A stretch of 64,000 bases of DNA from Pyrenopolyporus hunteri (GCA_902806595.1 CADCXC010000038.1:434001-498000); one strand, 5' to 3'; positions 48,044 through 61,500 are shown, counted from the stretch's first letter. A program made the numbers and translations. Notes: generated from the letters alone by a model not told the origin.

Positions 48044-51000
48044 CTAGGCTATATCCCGCCACAATCCCGTTATCTCGATAGCCAGGTTCACCACCGTGCT
48101 AATAGACCAGAGCCCAATTAAACCCCAGCCAATCCTCCTACTCATCACCCACTTGTTCATCGGTACGACGATAAGCAGCGCGAGGAGGGTGATCAGTAAG
48201 GTTATCGACGAAACCATCAATGTCCCGCTGACTTGTATATGATACGGTTTGTAGTGTACCGGCCTATCGGGATGCTTTGCTTTCCTCTTGTTCGCTGCGG
48301 TGATTGTTTGGTATGCGCCTCCGAGGCCGATACCGAGTAAAATATTCAGCAGAGGACCGCCGAAGCAGGCAGATCTGTGTAAGGTTAGCGGGGTGGTCTC
48401 GGTCTGATGCCGGGGTATTAAACGTACAACGCCATAACCGGGTACCCAAGTCGTGCGACGGTCACGTCCGCAACTAAGTCTCCCACCGAATTACCCACCG
48501 CAAAGACGGTGAGACCTAAGATTGCTTCTGATATATCCAAGATGACCCCAAACGCTTTGAGGACTCCGACTACTTCCCCGGCAATCGAGGATATCCAAGC
48601 TATTGATATGCAGAATCCCAGGAAACAGAATAAGAAATGATACCTGGGCCGATGATCGGGTGACGTGGTTAGAAGTATGATGCCCAGTATAACTAGGGAA
48701 CACACGAGTGAGATCAGGAAGGCTCTTATGAGTACTACCACGGGTCGGTCAAGCTCATCGGCCATATTTGCCCAGACAATGAACACGCCAAATAACGGGC
48801 CGGTAAAAACTTGGAGAATCAATAGCCAACGATTCCACCCGCGTTCTTCGTCGCCCAACGTGGAATTGTCTCGTACCGTTTCCGAAGGAGGTTTTGGTGC
48901 TTGTACGTTTGACGAAGCGGGCGCCGGTGTCGGTTGAGTCTGGTCTGGCCCCTGCGGATCGCTCGGTGCGGTCAGGGAGATCAGGCTTGGAGAATGGGTG
49001 CGACTAGATGCCCTGGATCTTGTGCGCCGCCTATATCGTTGCCATTCGGTCTCGGGTTCGATAGAGCCTCTAGGTTCCAAGGATACCGGTGGTGCTGTGT
49101 TTCCCATGTGGCCTGGTGCTGGTTGTTCCACAACGCTATCTTCCGAATCGTCATCCGATGCCTCGGTCTCGACAACGGGCAACGTAATGACTAGTAAAAA
49201 CACGCTTGGTACGGAGACTATGCTGACGAACTTATCCCAGATACTCTTACTCCTCCAGTTCTGCAAAGTAGGGAACAGAGTATTCAGTATAACGTCCGGC
49301 GGGGGTAGTAACCGATAGGGCCACCATCTGATGGGCTTCGAATCTGAGCGTTCAACCAAGTCGTGGAAAGATGCGCTCCGTTCATCCATGGGGGGAGGTA
49401 GCACTAGGTGAGGAGGCTGCTCTGTGTTTTCTGTGACTACAAGAGGCGATTCTGTAAATGCGGGAAATGGTGATAATGATGGTGATGACCTCTCGCTGCC
49501 ATGAGGACTAGGAATGCGGATGCGATGCAACTGTGGGCGGAGATTCGGCAACAGATCGGTATCCTCTGCTTGGCGGCCGCCGAACTGATCCTTGGGCGGA
49601 GGGGCCAACTTTCCTCCTATGGTGTGTGGGCTGGGGGTTCTGCCCCTATCGTCCGACGGCGTCTGAGACACAAGATCGGCATCGACGACGGTCGGAACGG
49701 CCCCGGACGACTGCGCGCGGATCCTGGTTGCAGTAGAAGAAGTATCCTTGAGATTTGGGACCGTTTGCGCGCTGTCGTTCCCTCGAACGCCCGCGCCTGT
49801 CGGCTGCAGAAGGTCAACAGAGGAGCTCCGGATATGGTACAGTGGCCTCATGCGCACATTTCCTTCTTCCTGTAACGACGACAACACCGATCTGAACTCG
49901 AGCGCGCCAAGTAAACTAGGCCGGATTGGGGTGATGGTCGTGGTGTTGCTTCTCCTTCCACGCGGGCGATTCACTCGCATACTACTGGCCATCTCCGCGG
50001 CGACATGCTGGCTCCGATCACTATCTTCGTCGTCGTCAGGCCCACCGATCTCGATCCTAGGCCCTCGCTCTAGCGTCCCGACGTCGACGGCGGTAGGCCC
50101 ACTTCTTCCCGAGGCACGATGTCCCATAGGCCGGCCGTCTTCGTCGTCTGGGTCGTCCCTGTAAGGTTCCAACTCGTCATTGCCACGTTCGTTTGCGGGT
50201 GCGTAGAAGTGGCTGCGAGATAGTGCTTCCTTAACTCTCCTCGCTCTCCTCCTTTTGGAGATCGCATGCCAGCCGACCACGACGATGACGTAAAAAATGT
50301 AGAAAGCGATCATGACGCAGCACTCCCATAGATGTATGCTCCCATCCGATAGAAAGCCCATGGCAAAGCTAACGGCTGCTATGAAGAAGCATATATCTCT
50401 CACAAACGTCTTTTGGCTGACCTTGAACTCGCGTACTAGGGCCATGGAGCCGGCCACGACAGAAGTGATGAAGCCCGCCGCACCGATCAACTCTCCAACG
50501 GCCATGCTACCGCTGTTGGAGCTCATGGCGGCGAACGTGCTGAAAACATCGGGCGATCCATTTCCAAAGGCCAGGAAAGTGACGCCAGCGAGACTTTCGC
50601 TAAGGCCGAGGATAGTGGCGATGGTGCTGAGGTTGACGCTGAAGAAGTCACTCGCGGCTATTCCGATTGTCGTGAATAGGAGGCCTAGCCAAATGGCTAA
50701 TAAGATGAAGGCAACAGGCTGCACATTCCCGAGATCGCAATAATAAAACGACAAATACTCTATAAGCCCAGCTTCGTCGTCATGGCAGTTCTGCCTCACG
50801 AAGGCACACTTATCTTGGGCATTATGAACTAAGCGGCAGTCTTCGCCAGACCGCGGGATCAAGCTTCGTCGTTGCTCATCCGAAGATGGTGGCGGGCCCC
50901 GGACAAACAGGCAGTACGCGGTGATGAGGGTGAGGAGGAACAGCGTCGAATAGAATGGCCGAGAACTGAGTCCCCTCCCGCCACGTACGGCTGCGTACAT
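48044..51000 (-). CDS. CCX/NCLX-type Ca2+/cation exchanger
   Basis: Member of the Ca2+/cation antiporter superfamily, expected to exchange Na+, K+ or H+ for Ca2+ across an internal membrane. Two exons: 51000-48428 and 48374-48044; 967 residues. The 53-nt intron (GTACGT...ACACAG) joins GYPVMAL to SACFGGPLLNILLGIGLGG in phase, inside the second alpha repeat. The first alpha repeat is FLAFGNGSPDVFSTFAA (GNGSPD at about 146-151); the second is VFAVGNSVGDLVADV (about residue 836). GNGSPD at the first site is typical of the CCX/NCKX6 branch, as in yeast Ecm27. There is one N-terminal hydrophobic segment, a Cys-containing luminal loop (EDCRLVHNAQDKCAF), two clusters of membrane helices and a 350-residue Ser/Pro/Asp-rich cytosolic loop. 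The frame extends two codons upstream to a TTG, but the first ATG is used. Divergent from BRN1. Confidence 0.92.
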
Positions 51001-51461
51001 GTTCAAGTGGCCAAGCGTGGCAGCGTCAGAACGCCATCACCGGAAGGGCACATAGAAAACTAGGATTATTATTACTAGGTAGATAATTGGCAATTGTCGA
51101 ATTCAACAAGCGGTTTTGAAATTGTAAAGGGAAATAGGGAGGTAAAAGACAAGAGAGAAAAGAGAAACGAGAGAAATATATTAATTAGGTGTCTAGGGAG
51201 CTGAATATGTTCTTGTCCGACTGGAATTGGTTGTAAGAGGAGGAGGTGGTATAATGGTGGTGGTATCGAGTGATGTAGTTCAAAGGTTGGATGAAGGTCT
51301 TTTGCTGAAAGGAGAAAAGGGCCTATCAAATAGGTACATAGTACTTGATAGATACTCCACCGGTACATTCGCCTGTTGACGTATGTACACGATGTAGGCG
51401 TGTGTGCTTGACTCATTATCTGGTACCTGAGGTACCTAAGATACCTACCTACATAATAGGT

Positions 51462-51467
51462 ACGCGT
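51462..51467. promoter_or_regulatory. ACGCGT (MluI cell-cycle box-like) site
   Basis: Perfect ACGCGT about 690 bp upstream of BRN1. MBF binds this core in yeasts to drive S-phase genes. The site is distant and a single copy, so the assignment is tentative. Confidence 0.25.
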
Positions 51468-51559
51468 ACTCTTGTAGCCCGGCTAGCGCAGGGAGATCAT
51501 TTCCAGACTACCGGATCTTGGGCATTGGCCCGGGTTGCCTCAAACGGACTTTGTTACAC

Positions 51560-51567
51560 TGACGTCA
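51560..51567. promoter_or_regulatory. Perfect CRE octamer TGACGTCA
   Basis: Full palindromic cAMP/stress response element, the binding site of fungal ATF/CREB bZIP factors. It lies midway between the exchanger and BRN1 starts. Confidence 0.4.
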
Positions 51568-52158
51568 ATTATTTCATGTAGACGGGGGAGGTGACTTGGT
51601 AGGGGTCGATTCTCGGAAGCCTTAAGAGGCGGCTTAAGATATATATATGTACAGGTGAGGTTAGGTACCTGCTACAATTGGATTCGCTGCTTAATGAAAC
51701 GTCAAGTTTGTCAAGTGTGTTTACAGGCATAGCACCTAAAGTTTCGGTCGGGTAGCGGCCGCGTACTTGCCAAGATAGGTAGGTGTCCACGGATGCGTCT
51801 GTTTGCATGGAGACCCATTAATGTGGCGCAGCTGAAGACCCCCAATGGCTGAAGGCATCTGAGATTGCTGCTGTACGCCGACACGGGCAGTAGCACAATT
51901 GGTACATACCTATCAGGTACATACATTAGAGCCACTATGATTAGATAAGCTGGTAGGGCTTGGACTTCTCCCCCCCCATCTATCCCCCAGCCAAACAGGT
52001 TAGCGCATTTCTCCATTGTTTACTTGCGCAACGTCAAAATCAAAAAGTTGACGGTCGACTCGGACAACGCGATTGAAATTTTGCGACCTGCATCTCAACC
52101 CGACTCGTACAGCTTATATGTAACCCCGACTTTACATGTTCGCCAAACACAGCCAAAT

Positions 52159-54894
52159 ATGCCTCGAGTAGCCCAACGCCCTCGCGCCAGCGCTGGCAGC
52201 AGAACAACAACTGGATCTGCCGGCTCGCCGTTCAAATCTCCCTTGAAGTAAGTCGAATGTTTACGCTGGTCGCTCAGCTTGACATGGCCCCCGCAGCAAC
52301 CAGAATCTCATTGTCGGAACTTAGGATCCCTCTCAACGACGACGTGCAAGAGAAGAAGGGCCGGCTGCACTCCAGGAGAGCCCTCCACGAGAAACAAATA
52401 AACGAATTTCAGGCGGCTGCGGCGACGCCTGCGAAGAAAGCTGGTCTCAGGCTGGCGGACCTCGAGAATGGCACTCCCCGCTCGAACCCCCATACGCCCC
52501 GGCGCGTTGGGGATGACGACGACGACGTCGTTATCAGCGGCGTGACGCCTATGAAGCGCGTACCCATCCTCGCCAACTTCGAAGAATGGATGAAGATGGC
52601 CACCGATAACAAGATCAACGCCACGAACTCGTGGAACTTCGCCCTTATCGACTACTTCCACGACATGTCGCTGCTGAAGGACGGAGACGGCGTTAACTTC
52701 CAGAGAGCAAGCTGCACCTTGGACGGTTGCGTCAAGATTTACACTAGCAGAGTTGACAGTGTAGCGACGGAAACAGGCAAGTTACTGAGCGGTCTAGCCG
52801 ATAGTAATTCGAAGAAGAAGGATAGAGAAGGTGACGCCGAAGGAGAAGACAGCGAGGAGGAAGTCGACGAAGACGGCAACGTAGTCAAGAAGAAGACGAA
52901 GAAGCGGGTGAGAATTACGTCTCAAAATATGCCGCCGAAAGATCCTAAACTGATATCCGATTTGTAGCAACGGTCCTCTGAAGCGACTCTTGCGCCATCA
53001 TTCGCTTCCCTGCAGCTCAAGAAGTTCGAACTCGAATTCGCAGTAGACCCATTATTTAAAAAGGCCTCGGCAGATTTCGACGAGGGTGGTGCCAAGGGGC
53101 TTTTGCTAAACCATCTCATGATCGACGGCCAGGGCCGCATTGTATTCGACAGTAGCGACGACACCAACGATGCTTCCGCAGACGGTATCAAGCCTCGGAG
53201 AAGAGAAGACGTCACCCCCGAGGATGGAGCCGAAGAGGCGGAAGAAGAGCAGGAGGCAACAGTCGTAGAACAGCCCGCCCAAGAGGAGGAAGACGTAGAG
53301 ATCGATATCGGCGCGCTTGGTGCCAAGTTCTTCCCCGACCTCAGCAGGTTGGACGAGCAGGATATATGCCCATCGTTGAAGACTTTCGAGCTCGGCAACC
53401 CGTCGGGCTCCTTGGATATCCCCTTCCTACGCGCTCTAGAGAACGACGACGACGAGACCGCAAGCGGGGGCGTCGGAAATAATTCCGGTATGTTCATCGA
53501 CGACGACAACCCCGCCGGCTTTGACGACATGACAGCCATGGGCGGTTTCGACGTCGCCGAGGTCGCATTTGGCGAGGGTGGCGAGGCGTGGGCACGAGAG
53601 GCTGCGTTGGAACCCCAGATGCGGCCTTACACCGTTGGGGCCGACGATGGCATGCCCGGAGGCGACGGCGTGGACGGTATCGACGAGGAGAATGGCGACT
53701 ACGTCGTATCTATGAACCGCGCTAAGAACGCCGACAAGATGCACGAAGATATTCTAAGCTATTTCGATCAGGCTCTTCAGAAGAACTGGGCAGGCCCGGA
53801 GCACTGGAGGATACGAAAGATCAAGGACGCCAATAAGCCCGAGACGGCCACCCGCCAGCGAAAGGAGAAAGAGCCGTTCGAGATAGACTTCGCCTCCCCC
53901 CTAGACCCGAAATTAGCCGACACCATCTACACGCAGGCCTCGAGCAATTCTGCTATATCCCTAGCAAAGAAGGACTGGAAGTCGAAGACTCGGAACCTAC
54001 TCCCCGACGACAAGCACTTTAATTCGACGCAGCTCCTAAACCTCTTCCTCAAGCCTAAGGCCCGCTTGAGCCGCCGCAACCGCTTCGGCAACAAGATGGG
54101 CTCGTTCGGGAACAATAATAACCATCAAAACAACAACGTAATTCCTAGCGATATGGACGAGGCCTTCTGGGCGCAGAGGGAGCCGCTTCAGAGCGCCGAG
54201 CAGGATACGGCCCTGCCCCAGGGCGACTACGACGCCAACTTCTTCGACGACGAGATGCCGCTGCCCGGCGGAGGCATGCTAGACGATGACGACGACGAGT
54301 TCGCCGATGCTAGGGATCACTTCTCGCCGGGCGCCGACATCCCCGCTACGCAAGACATCGGTATCACCGGTATGCTTGATAATGGCATGACGACCGGCGG
54401 ATTCGGAACGCAGTTGGTGACTTCGACGCGCCGGCTGAGACCCGAGTACGTACAGTACGCCCGCGTGGCCAAGAAGGTGGACGTACGCCGGTTGAAGGAG
54501 GAGCTCTGGAAGGGCATGGGACTCCCGGACGTAGAAGTGAGTAGCCTTAAGCATCCCTACCTACGCTACTCCTTCATAGAAGATGAACTGAACTTAATCT
54601 AACTAACCACTGTCACAGGACCCGAACCGCTCAAGACTACCCACACCACCCACCGAGGCGGAGAAATCCAGCAAGCAGGAGGCCGAGCCGGAAACGCTCA
54701 AGTTCACCAGCGTCATGAACAACCTGCAGTCCGTGTACAACAAGTCGACCATGGACGACATCTCCACCAGCTTCTGCTTCATCTGCCTGCTGCACCTGGC
54801 CAACGAGAAGGGCCTCGTCATCGAGAACACCCCCGAGCTCATGGAGCTCGAGATCCGCAAGGACTGGTCTGCCGAGGTCACTGGCGAGGCTTGA
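52159..54894 (+). CDS. BRN1: Condensin complex subunit 2 (kleisin, CAP-H)
   Basis: Kleisin subunit that closes the condensin ring and links the Smc2/Smc4 heads with the HEAT subunits during chromosome condensation. Four exons: 52159-52247, 52304-52907, 52968-54536 and 54619-54894; 845 residues. Junctions: GTAAGT...ACCAG, GTGAGA...TTGTAG and GTGAGT...TCACAG, all in phase. Recognisable parts: LNDDVQEKKGRLHSRRALHE at the N terminus, NSWNFALIDYFHDM, then LAPSFASLQLKKFELEFAVDPLFKKASADFDEGGAKGLLLNHL. The middle is acidic. Near the C terminus are YVQYARVAKKVDVRRLKEELW and, in exon 4, the winged-helix part ISTSFCFICLLHLANEKGL. The second intron is 60 nt, a multiple of three, whose only in-frame stop is formed by the acceptor TAG. 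Divergent from the exchanger, convergent with the SAM-HMG gene. Confidence 0.94.
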
Positions 54895-56575
54895 TTAGGG
54901 GGTACCTACATGCCTTAGGTAGCCTACGTATTGATGAATTGACGGTGCTACTGTCCATTCATTTGTCCATTCGAAGGTCTCGGAAAGCGTGAGCGCGAGG
55001 GAAGAGCGTCTTGGTTAGCATACGATGTAATGATTCTATTTGGATTGGCTACGGTGCGGGCCGGGAAAGCGAGTAGACAAACTAGCAAAACAAGAAGGGA
55101 AGCAAGCGAAGCGGACGTTCGTCCTACATGATGAATTAATCAGTATGATAGTCATGATGGGCGGCTCGTGGTCGGCGTACCACTCACATACCTACCTATC
55201 TAGGTACATACCTACATACATACCTTGCTTTGCTACTGTTTTTTAGGAGATACGCACGGGATTGTCAACGAGCAAGCAGTATATTTCATATACACGAGAA
55301 TCTAAATATTTACCTTAATCAGTCTACCCAACTACATGCTATTGGGCATTGCCTTTCCCTTTTCCTTTTCCGATCCCTTGACCGTAATTAGGTAGGTTAC
55401 GTACAGTCTAAGGTCTCCAAACCACTCCGTTACCATTCACGGTCACATCCAGTATTATAGAAAACGGAACGGGGGGCAAAAAAAAAAAGCAAAAGCGAGT
55501 GCGTATGCATAATTCCGTACCTGCATAGCCGTCCATCCTCGACAGATACCTATACCAAGACAGGAATGTATCGTTGTATACACATGATCCGACCACATAT
55601 GGCAGCTGTCACATCATCGCCAATCACACACACAGCTTTCATTCTGGCATCACGTGCTCTCTTCATCTCATCTCATCTCATCTCATTCATTCACTCAATC
55701 ACTCAATCACTCACTCCTACTCTCACTCTCCCAGCCGGCCCCCCTTCCCCCTGGCTCTCTTCTGTATATCCTCTCACGGAACTTACAAGCCAAACGTTTC
55801 CCCTCTAATAATAAACGCAGTAAGGCATTGATAAGTAGAGCTATGAGATGAAAAGAAACAGTACGCATAAACCACCGGCGGGGGCGGGGAGACAACGTCA
55901 GCCCCTTAAGATCATGAGATTTTTTAAAACAGTGTCGCTCCGCGATGAACATGAACGCAAAAAAATAGCGATGAAATAAGGTATAGATGGAGTAGGGACC
56001 TAGACGCCTTTAACGCCCGAATTTTTGACAATCGTTTCCTCCCTCCGCATGGAGTGCCACACCGAACAGCAGTTCGTAGAAAACTCCTATATGTAAAAAG
56101 ACTTATAGCGACGGTGATAGATACTAGTAGATAGGTAGGTAGGTATACTAATAGTCACATCTTAGTGTAACATTGTGAGCGTGCCGGATATAGATAGATA
56201 GAAATCCTCCCTTTTTGCAGCGGGACGCGCCTCAGATCTCACAAAGGTAGGTAGAAATTGGGGTATGGGTATTTAGCTAAATAGCTCCGTAGTATTCGCA
56301 GTCGTCACTCACCGGGCTCCCTTAGTAGGGGGTAGAGGGGAAAAAAGGTAAGCCCCGGAGAGTATGAATAATAACTGCCGATAATCGTCTCTAGGTGTGT
56401 GTGTCATGTCGTGTTGCAATTTCCAAATATTCGTTTCCCTTCTCAATAATCCAGTCATAAACGTCAACATCTCGTAAATGCCATGCTCCGCCAAACCTTA
56501 GTATGCAAACGTGATTAGTGCGGAATTTCACAGAAGAAAACAAGGGGAGGAGCAGAGCATGGTTTCGTGGCCCGT
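54895..56575. other. Convergent 3' region, BRN1 / SAM-HMG
   Basis: 1.68 kb of non-coding DNA with a CTCAT/CACTCAAT simple repeat (55662-55730) and (TAGG)n near 56128-56145. The short frames in it are products of the simple repeats. Confidence 0.55.
55662..55730. repeat. CTCAT / CACTCAAT simple repeat
   Basis: Pentamers TCATC/CTCAT in tandem, then octamer-like CACTCAAT units. Strand-biased pyrimidine/A repeat between converging genes. Confidence 0.8.
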
Positions 56576-58587
56576 CTACCGCCGATCGACGATCTCTCGC
56601 GCTTTCAGTAGAGCACTGATACCATCGAGGCTGTTCTCACTCGAGCTACCCAACTTTGAAGTAGCAGACAGCTTCGGTTCGGCCGACACACCAAAAATGG
56701 CATCCTTTTGAAGACCCGGCGTTGAATATTTTGGCGCGGTTGGCCCCGGAAGAAATCCTTTAGGGAGAGTTAGTTGTCGGGTCCAACCCCCAAAGTTTAC
56801 TGGCATACCTTTACCGTGAGCTTCAGTACCGTTGCTACTTAGCTGGTCGCCGGGTGGGCGGCCGGACTGTGGTTGAAGCATCGCCAGCTGCGCTTGGGAG
56901 GTTGGAGGGGGCGGGCACGAATACGACAGCTCTGGTTTCGACGATAGCAGAGCATGTATCGGCAGCGATGCGTCGCTCGGCGTTCTCGGGACGGGGTATG
57001 GACTCACCGAGCTTATGCTTCCTGTCGAAGACTGCTCGGTTTTCAGGGATGGCGGCCGCGACAAGGAGGTTGAGGCGGAGGATCTCGACGCGCGGCCGGA
57101 ACCGTTGCCTACGCTATGGTTCGATGTAGAGCCGTGAAAACCGTTCTCTGGCGAGTGTACTAGAGTTCCTTGTGCGCCTCTCGGGTCGAACCAGGACATC
57201 GTCCCGCCAGAAGAATCCACATGCCCCCGCTGACTATCGGCCCAGCTAGATAAACGACTTGAATGATGGATCGAGGGGTCGCGAGAAGTAGGACTCGATA
57301 GCCCACGCTGCCGCCCGCTATTCAACTCATCGTACGATAGCGTCCTTGGCGAAGGTAATAGCTCGTCACCGTGGTGTATTCCATTCAATCCCGGGGAAAA
57401 GTTACTTTCGACGGTCGATGCCGATGAACCTAACCTTTGCTGACGCGTGGGAGGCGGCTCGCTGCCTGGTTGGCTGTCGGAGCCGCTGACCGTCCCGCTG
57501 GCGGTACCGCTGGCTATTGTTGAGCCACCGCTGGTACTGCTGCCGCGAATACTATCGGATTCCGTCTTCAAACGCTTGGATGCGTCTTTTTCTGTTACAT
57601 TAATTAGAGCTGGACGCTCCGGAACAACGTTGCGAAAGCGCTGATTTTACCTTGCAATTGGGCCGCCTGTCTTTTACGAAACTCGTGTAAGTACTCGCAG
57701 TACCTCCTGTACTCGGCTGTCTTTTTATATTCTGCAAGTTCACGGTTATACCTCTCCTTGGCCTCGTGCGCCTGTCTTTCAAACGGCTCTTTCTCTTCCC
57801 GATTCAGGTTTTGCCAATTCTCACCGACCAATTTAGCGATTTCAGTGAAAGTCAGATTTTGACCTTTCAAATCATCTCGCATTTCTAGAGAAATCTTTTA
57901 GCACATGATTCTCATAGCTGAATGGGATCCTGAAGTCCCCGAGTTTCGAGCTCTGTTTATAGAAATTAACTCACTGTTTGAAAATAATACATATGCCGAA
58001 GGCGGGCGCTCCGGGGCATTTTCGTCTGGCTATCGCAATATTAGTACCGCGTCATATACGGGCGTATAATTAGAACATTTCCTCGAGTCGTCCAACCGCA
58101 AGGATAAGTCAAGTTAGGTATCCATTATGTAGGACGAACCTTTGGATGCCGTCTATATTTGCGCTTTGCGACAGCCGCCCCGTCTGGTCTTTCCGACTTG
58201 ATAGACTCCGTCCGAATCGAATCGAGCCTAGCATCTTCGACAGTAGTGGTGGTAGGCGATAGTAATGAGGTCTCGGGCGCAACACCCCGATAATTTGCTA
58301 TACGACGCTGAAGCTTCTTCGAGGTAGTTAGCAGGCTGACTTCGTTGGCTGCTTCTGCGAGCAGAGGAGAACCGCCTTACTCTTCGATGACCGAGCTTAA
58401 CGCCAAGTGCGTCCCTTGAAGCGACTTTCGTCAACCATAAGACCAGGGCTACGATATACGACGGGACTTACAGGTCAGACTCAGTGATGTCGAGAATAGT
58501 CTCCCACGAATCGAACCCTTGCTCGATAAAGGCGTCGAGGTATTGAGAGATGCCTAGCTCGCCGAGGATCACCTCGAGGGAATTCAT
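56576..58587 (-). CDS. SAM-domain + HMG-box transcription regulator
   Basis: Predicted DNA-binding regulator with an N-terminal sterile-alpha-motif domain and an HMG box, an architecture found in filamentous ascomycetes. HMG-box factors of this general kind (S. pombe Ste11, Neurospora FMF-1) control sexual development, but I cannot assign orthology. Six exons: 58587-58472, 58414-58381, 58316-58140, 58029-57975, 57884-57651 and 57591-56576; 543 residues. Exons 2 (34 nt) and 4 (55 nt) are very short; all phases close. SAM domain, residues 1-61: EVILGELGISQYLDAFIEQG through LDALGVKLGHRRKLQRRIAN. HMG box at about 113-185: ENAPERPPSAYVLFSNKMRD, FTEIAKLVGENWQNLNREEK, PFERQAHEAKERYNRELAEY. The C-terminal 330 residues are Ser/Gly/Pro-rich and disordered. 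The intron 5 donor GTAAAA is weak but gives the only in-phase join. The start ATG places the SAM domain at the N terminus, as in homologues. Confidence 0.9.
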
Positions 58588-61500
58588 ATAGCTGATTTGG
58601 CCGCGTATCTGCGGAATCAATAGCTATATGTTTCAATGCAGCATCAGGCTTCCCGACTGCCCGGTGCGTGAGGATCTCCTTTTTTTGTTTCTTCCTTTTG
58701 AGGAGGGTTTACGATGCAACTCGAAGGGAGTTAATTTGACTCGTGAAGCAGATCTTCACGAGCTTCGGCGTTGGTTCTTTTTCTTTTTCTTTTTGCTTAA
58801 TAGCTAGAGGCGTACGACGATGAAGTCAACCACTTCCACAACACCCCCCCAATTTTCACGCGGCGAGTTGCACTTCCTCACCGAGACAACTGGTCTAATA
58901 ACCAGCCTACTGGGGTCAGCGTCGATGTTGCTTGCTCTCCTCAGGGATATGCTGCAAACGAACAGAAGTAGTCAAGGGCTTCGGGAGCTACGTAAAGATG
59001 GAGACGCGTCGTGGGTTTGATGTGCGAAGTTTGGATGTGGGGCGTGGGGTCTAGAATTACAGGAGTGTGTAAGTGTATGTATGTTGTATGGTGTGTAAGT
59101 GTGTGTGTGTGTGTGTGTAAGTGCGTGTGTAAGTGGGCGTGCGCGCGTATGTATGATGCCGAGATCCCTAGTAAATAAGCTCTAAGCTCTGCTGAAAATG
59201 AGAAAGTGAGTGAGATGTAGGCTACGGAGCTGGGATGCGCGTGAGCTCTGGTGCGGATTGCGAGTTAAGGTAATCGTTATGTTGTGGCATTGAAGGGCGA
59301 AGGATCGAATTTGTCTGTTTGCCCCGTAATAGTCAATGGCAATGTCTAAGGGAAAAGTGGAAAAGTAGCATTCTGGATCCCGGGTTGTTGTGGTGATATA
59401 CGATCCCTCTGCATTTTCCAGATCTCGATGAGTAGCGCAATCGATGGGAATCGAACAACTTGACGTGTGACAGCAAAAGGGAGAAAGAGTCAGGAAAATA
59501 ACGGGATGCGGCAAAGACCCAAGGGGGCCCAGAAAAGCTAGTGCCCGTCCAAAGGGGAAAAATAAGAAAACTCACCTCTCTTTTTTTTTTTTTTATATAT
59601 AATATTTATATAAAATAAAAATTCTTCCTTTTCTCTTTTTACAGCACTAGCTCCCTGTTCCCTCTTGTCGTCCGTCTCTACTCGCTCGTTCGCTCTCTCT
59701 CGCTCTCTCACACGCACAAGATGAACCGGCGGGAGAGAGTGCTGGAAACATGCAAGCATAGAAAAATGGCCTGATGGGCCGATGGACACAATAATAAATC
59801 GGCCGGTGGACACGGTACCTGGCTATGTATCTATCGAGGTATGAGGTCACGTTCTGCGGCCCCCGGACGAGGGCGAGACTGTTCAGGAACGTGACTATCC
59901 CTAGAAGATCATAACCTGACCTGCTCCAAGCCCCATAAATGCAATGTTGAGAATCAAGCTCATGCAGCCTAGTCAGGGCTAAAGCTTGGTGCTCCGTAAC
60001 TAGCGGCCTGCGTAGGCCAGTTGTGCCAGTCGTGCCAGACTCTTCCTTCGAATTCAAAAAGGAGACGCTCGTCTCTTGGGGGAGGAGGGACCAGACTCTC
60101 TCGATCTTCGATTGACCTCGTCTCGTGGAGAGTAAGTCGAAGCCAGGTGCCTACCAGAGCTCGCAGGCGACCATGGGGATGGATGCAATGTCACGACAGT
60201 GGCCGAGGGAATAAAAATCCAAATGTTACAGGTCAAGGAAGATCGAGATCGCTGGCCGAAGCTTACGACGAATCAGTGGGTTGCTTCATCTCGTGTCTCT
60301 TGCCAGGATGGATGAAGTGTGTGTGTGTGTGAGGGTATGAGTGCGTCTGCGTCTGCTTCCCGAGTCGCCGCCATCCTCCCTTCGCGGCGTACCTTTTGAC
60401 GTCGTGTCTACATATGTAGTGCTGGGAGAGCCGCTTGATCTCCATGACATGTCATGGTCTTATGTCTGTCTGGTCATATATCCTATCACTACGGAGGGAG
60501 CCAAATGTTCCCAAATGGGGCTTGGTTGGGTTTCTGCTACTGTGCAGTCAAACCCGGCGGCTCGGTGGTGACGAAGGGGCTTTCTTTCGTCAGGTACCCT
60601 TCTCTTCGACAGTACCATAGTTGTGGGTATCGGGGTGTCGGACCACCAGCCAATGTCGAGAGAGAGACGGGAGCCAAGAGGGCTGCCGGCAGGCTTGCCA
60701 ATCAGATCGAAGCAGCTGGAGAGAGAGGCAGGGTGCCGCAATCGACTTTTCAGCCCGGGATCGAAGATCTTGGCGGCCTTTCGAACTAACGAACCCCAGA
60801 CTCCTGGAGTCAAGTCAGATGTTTTTTATTCTAATTTCTACCGCCATCCACCTTTTTTCGAATATGTATCGGCGATTGCCCCCCCTCTCGCACACCCCCT
60901 TCTACTTGGAGGCAGAGAGAATGCGTGGGAAAAGGCATCGTGGTCCCGACATTGTGGTATTCTAAGGGATAGTCAGATGGGTGTCCGGGGTCGTTGAACA
61001 AAACGGCGAGGTGGCCTCGGGGTGTCATAGGCTAAGTTCGAGACTCGATCGAGAGCCGAGTAATATGCAAATAGGGTGAGTCAAGATATCATGGATAATC
61101 ATAGGCAAGCCGTAATTGTGGGACGAGATCGAGATTTGAAACCCCTTCTCTCCTTTTTTTTTTTTTCTTTCTCGCTCTCTACTTTTTGCGGATGAAGAAT
61201 TCCACAGTCGAGGGACAGTGCGCGCGCTACTGTTTATTTGTGTTTGTACTGCGTAGTGCTGGTGGTGGTGGTTGGCGTCGACAGTTGAGAGTTGCATGAG
61301 TTGCAGGAATTCTACCCAACCAATAGATTCGCGTTATTGGTTGATCCTGCCCATGAGAATGATGGGGAATCAGGTGATTTCCTCACACACCCCGGGTTTA
61401 TGCAATATAATTCGGTATCTTAGTACACCTTACCTGCTGTACCCAACCCACTTCCAGACCATTGTACCTAATATACGTGTAGTACACACCTTCTCCAGGG

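Larger units (their letters stand above)
51001..52158. other. Bidirectional promoter region, CaCA exchanger / BRN1
   Basis: 1,158 bp between divergent starts. It contains an ACGCGT at 51462-51467, a perfect TGACGTCA at 51560-51567, several TAGGTACCTA-type units (51420-51460, 51663) and (TAGG)n. No gene is seen. Confidence 0.6.

Noticed and set aside
59440..59470. B-box-like GTTCGATTCCC on the minus strand
   Set aside because: No A box or stem partners at the expected distance.
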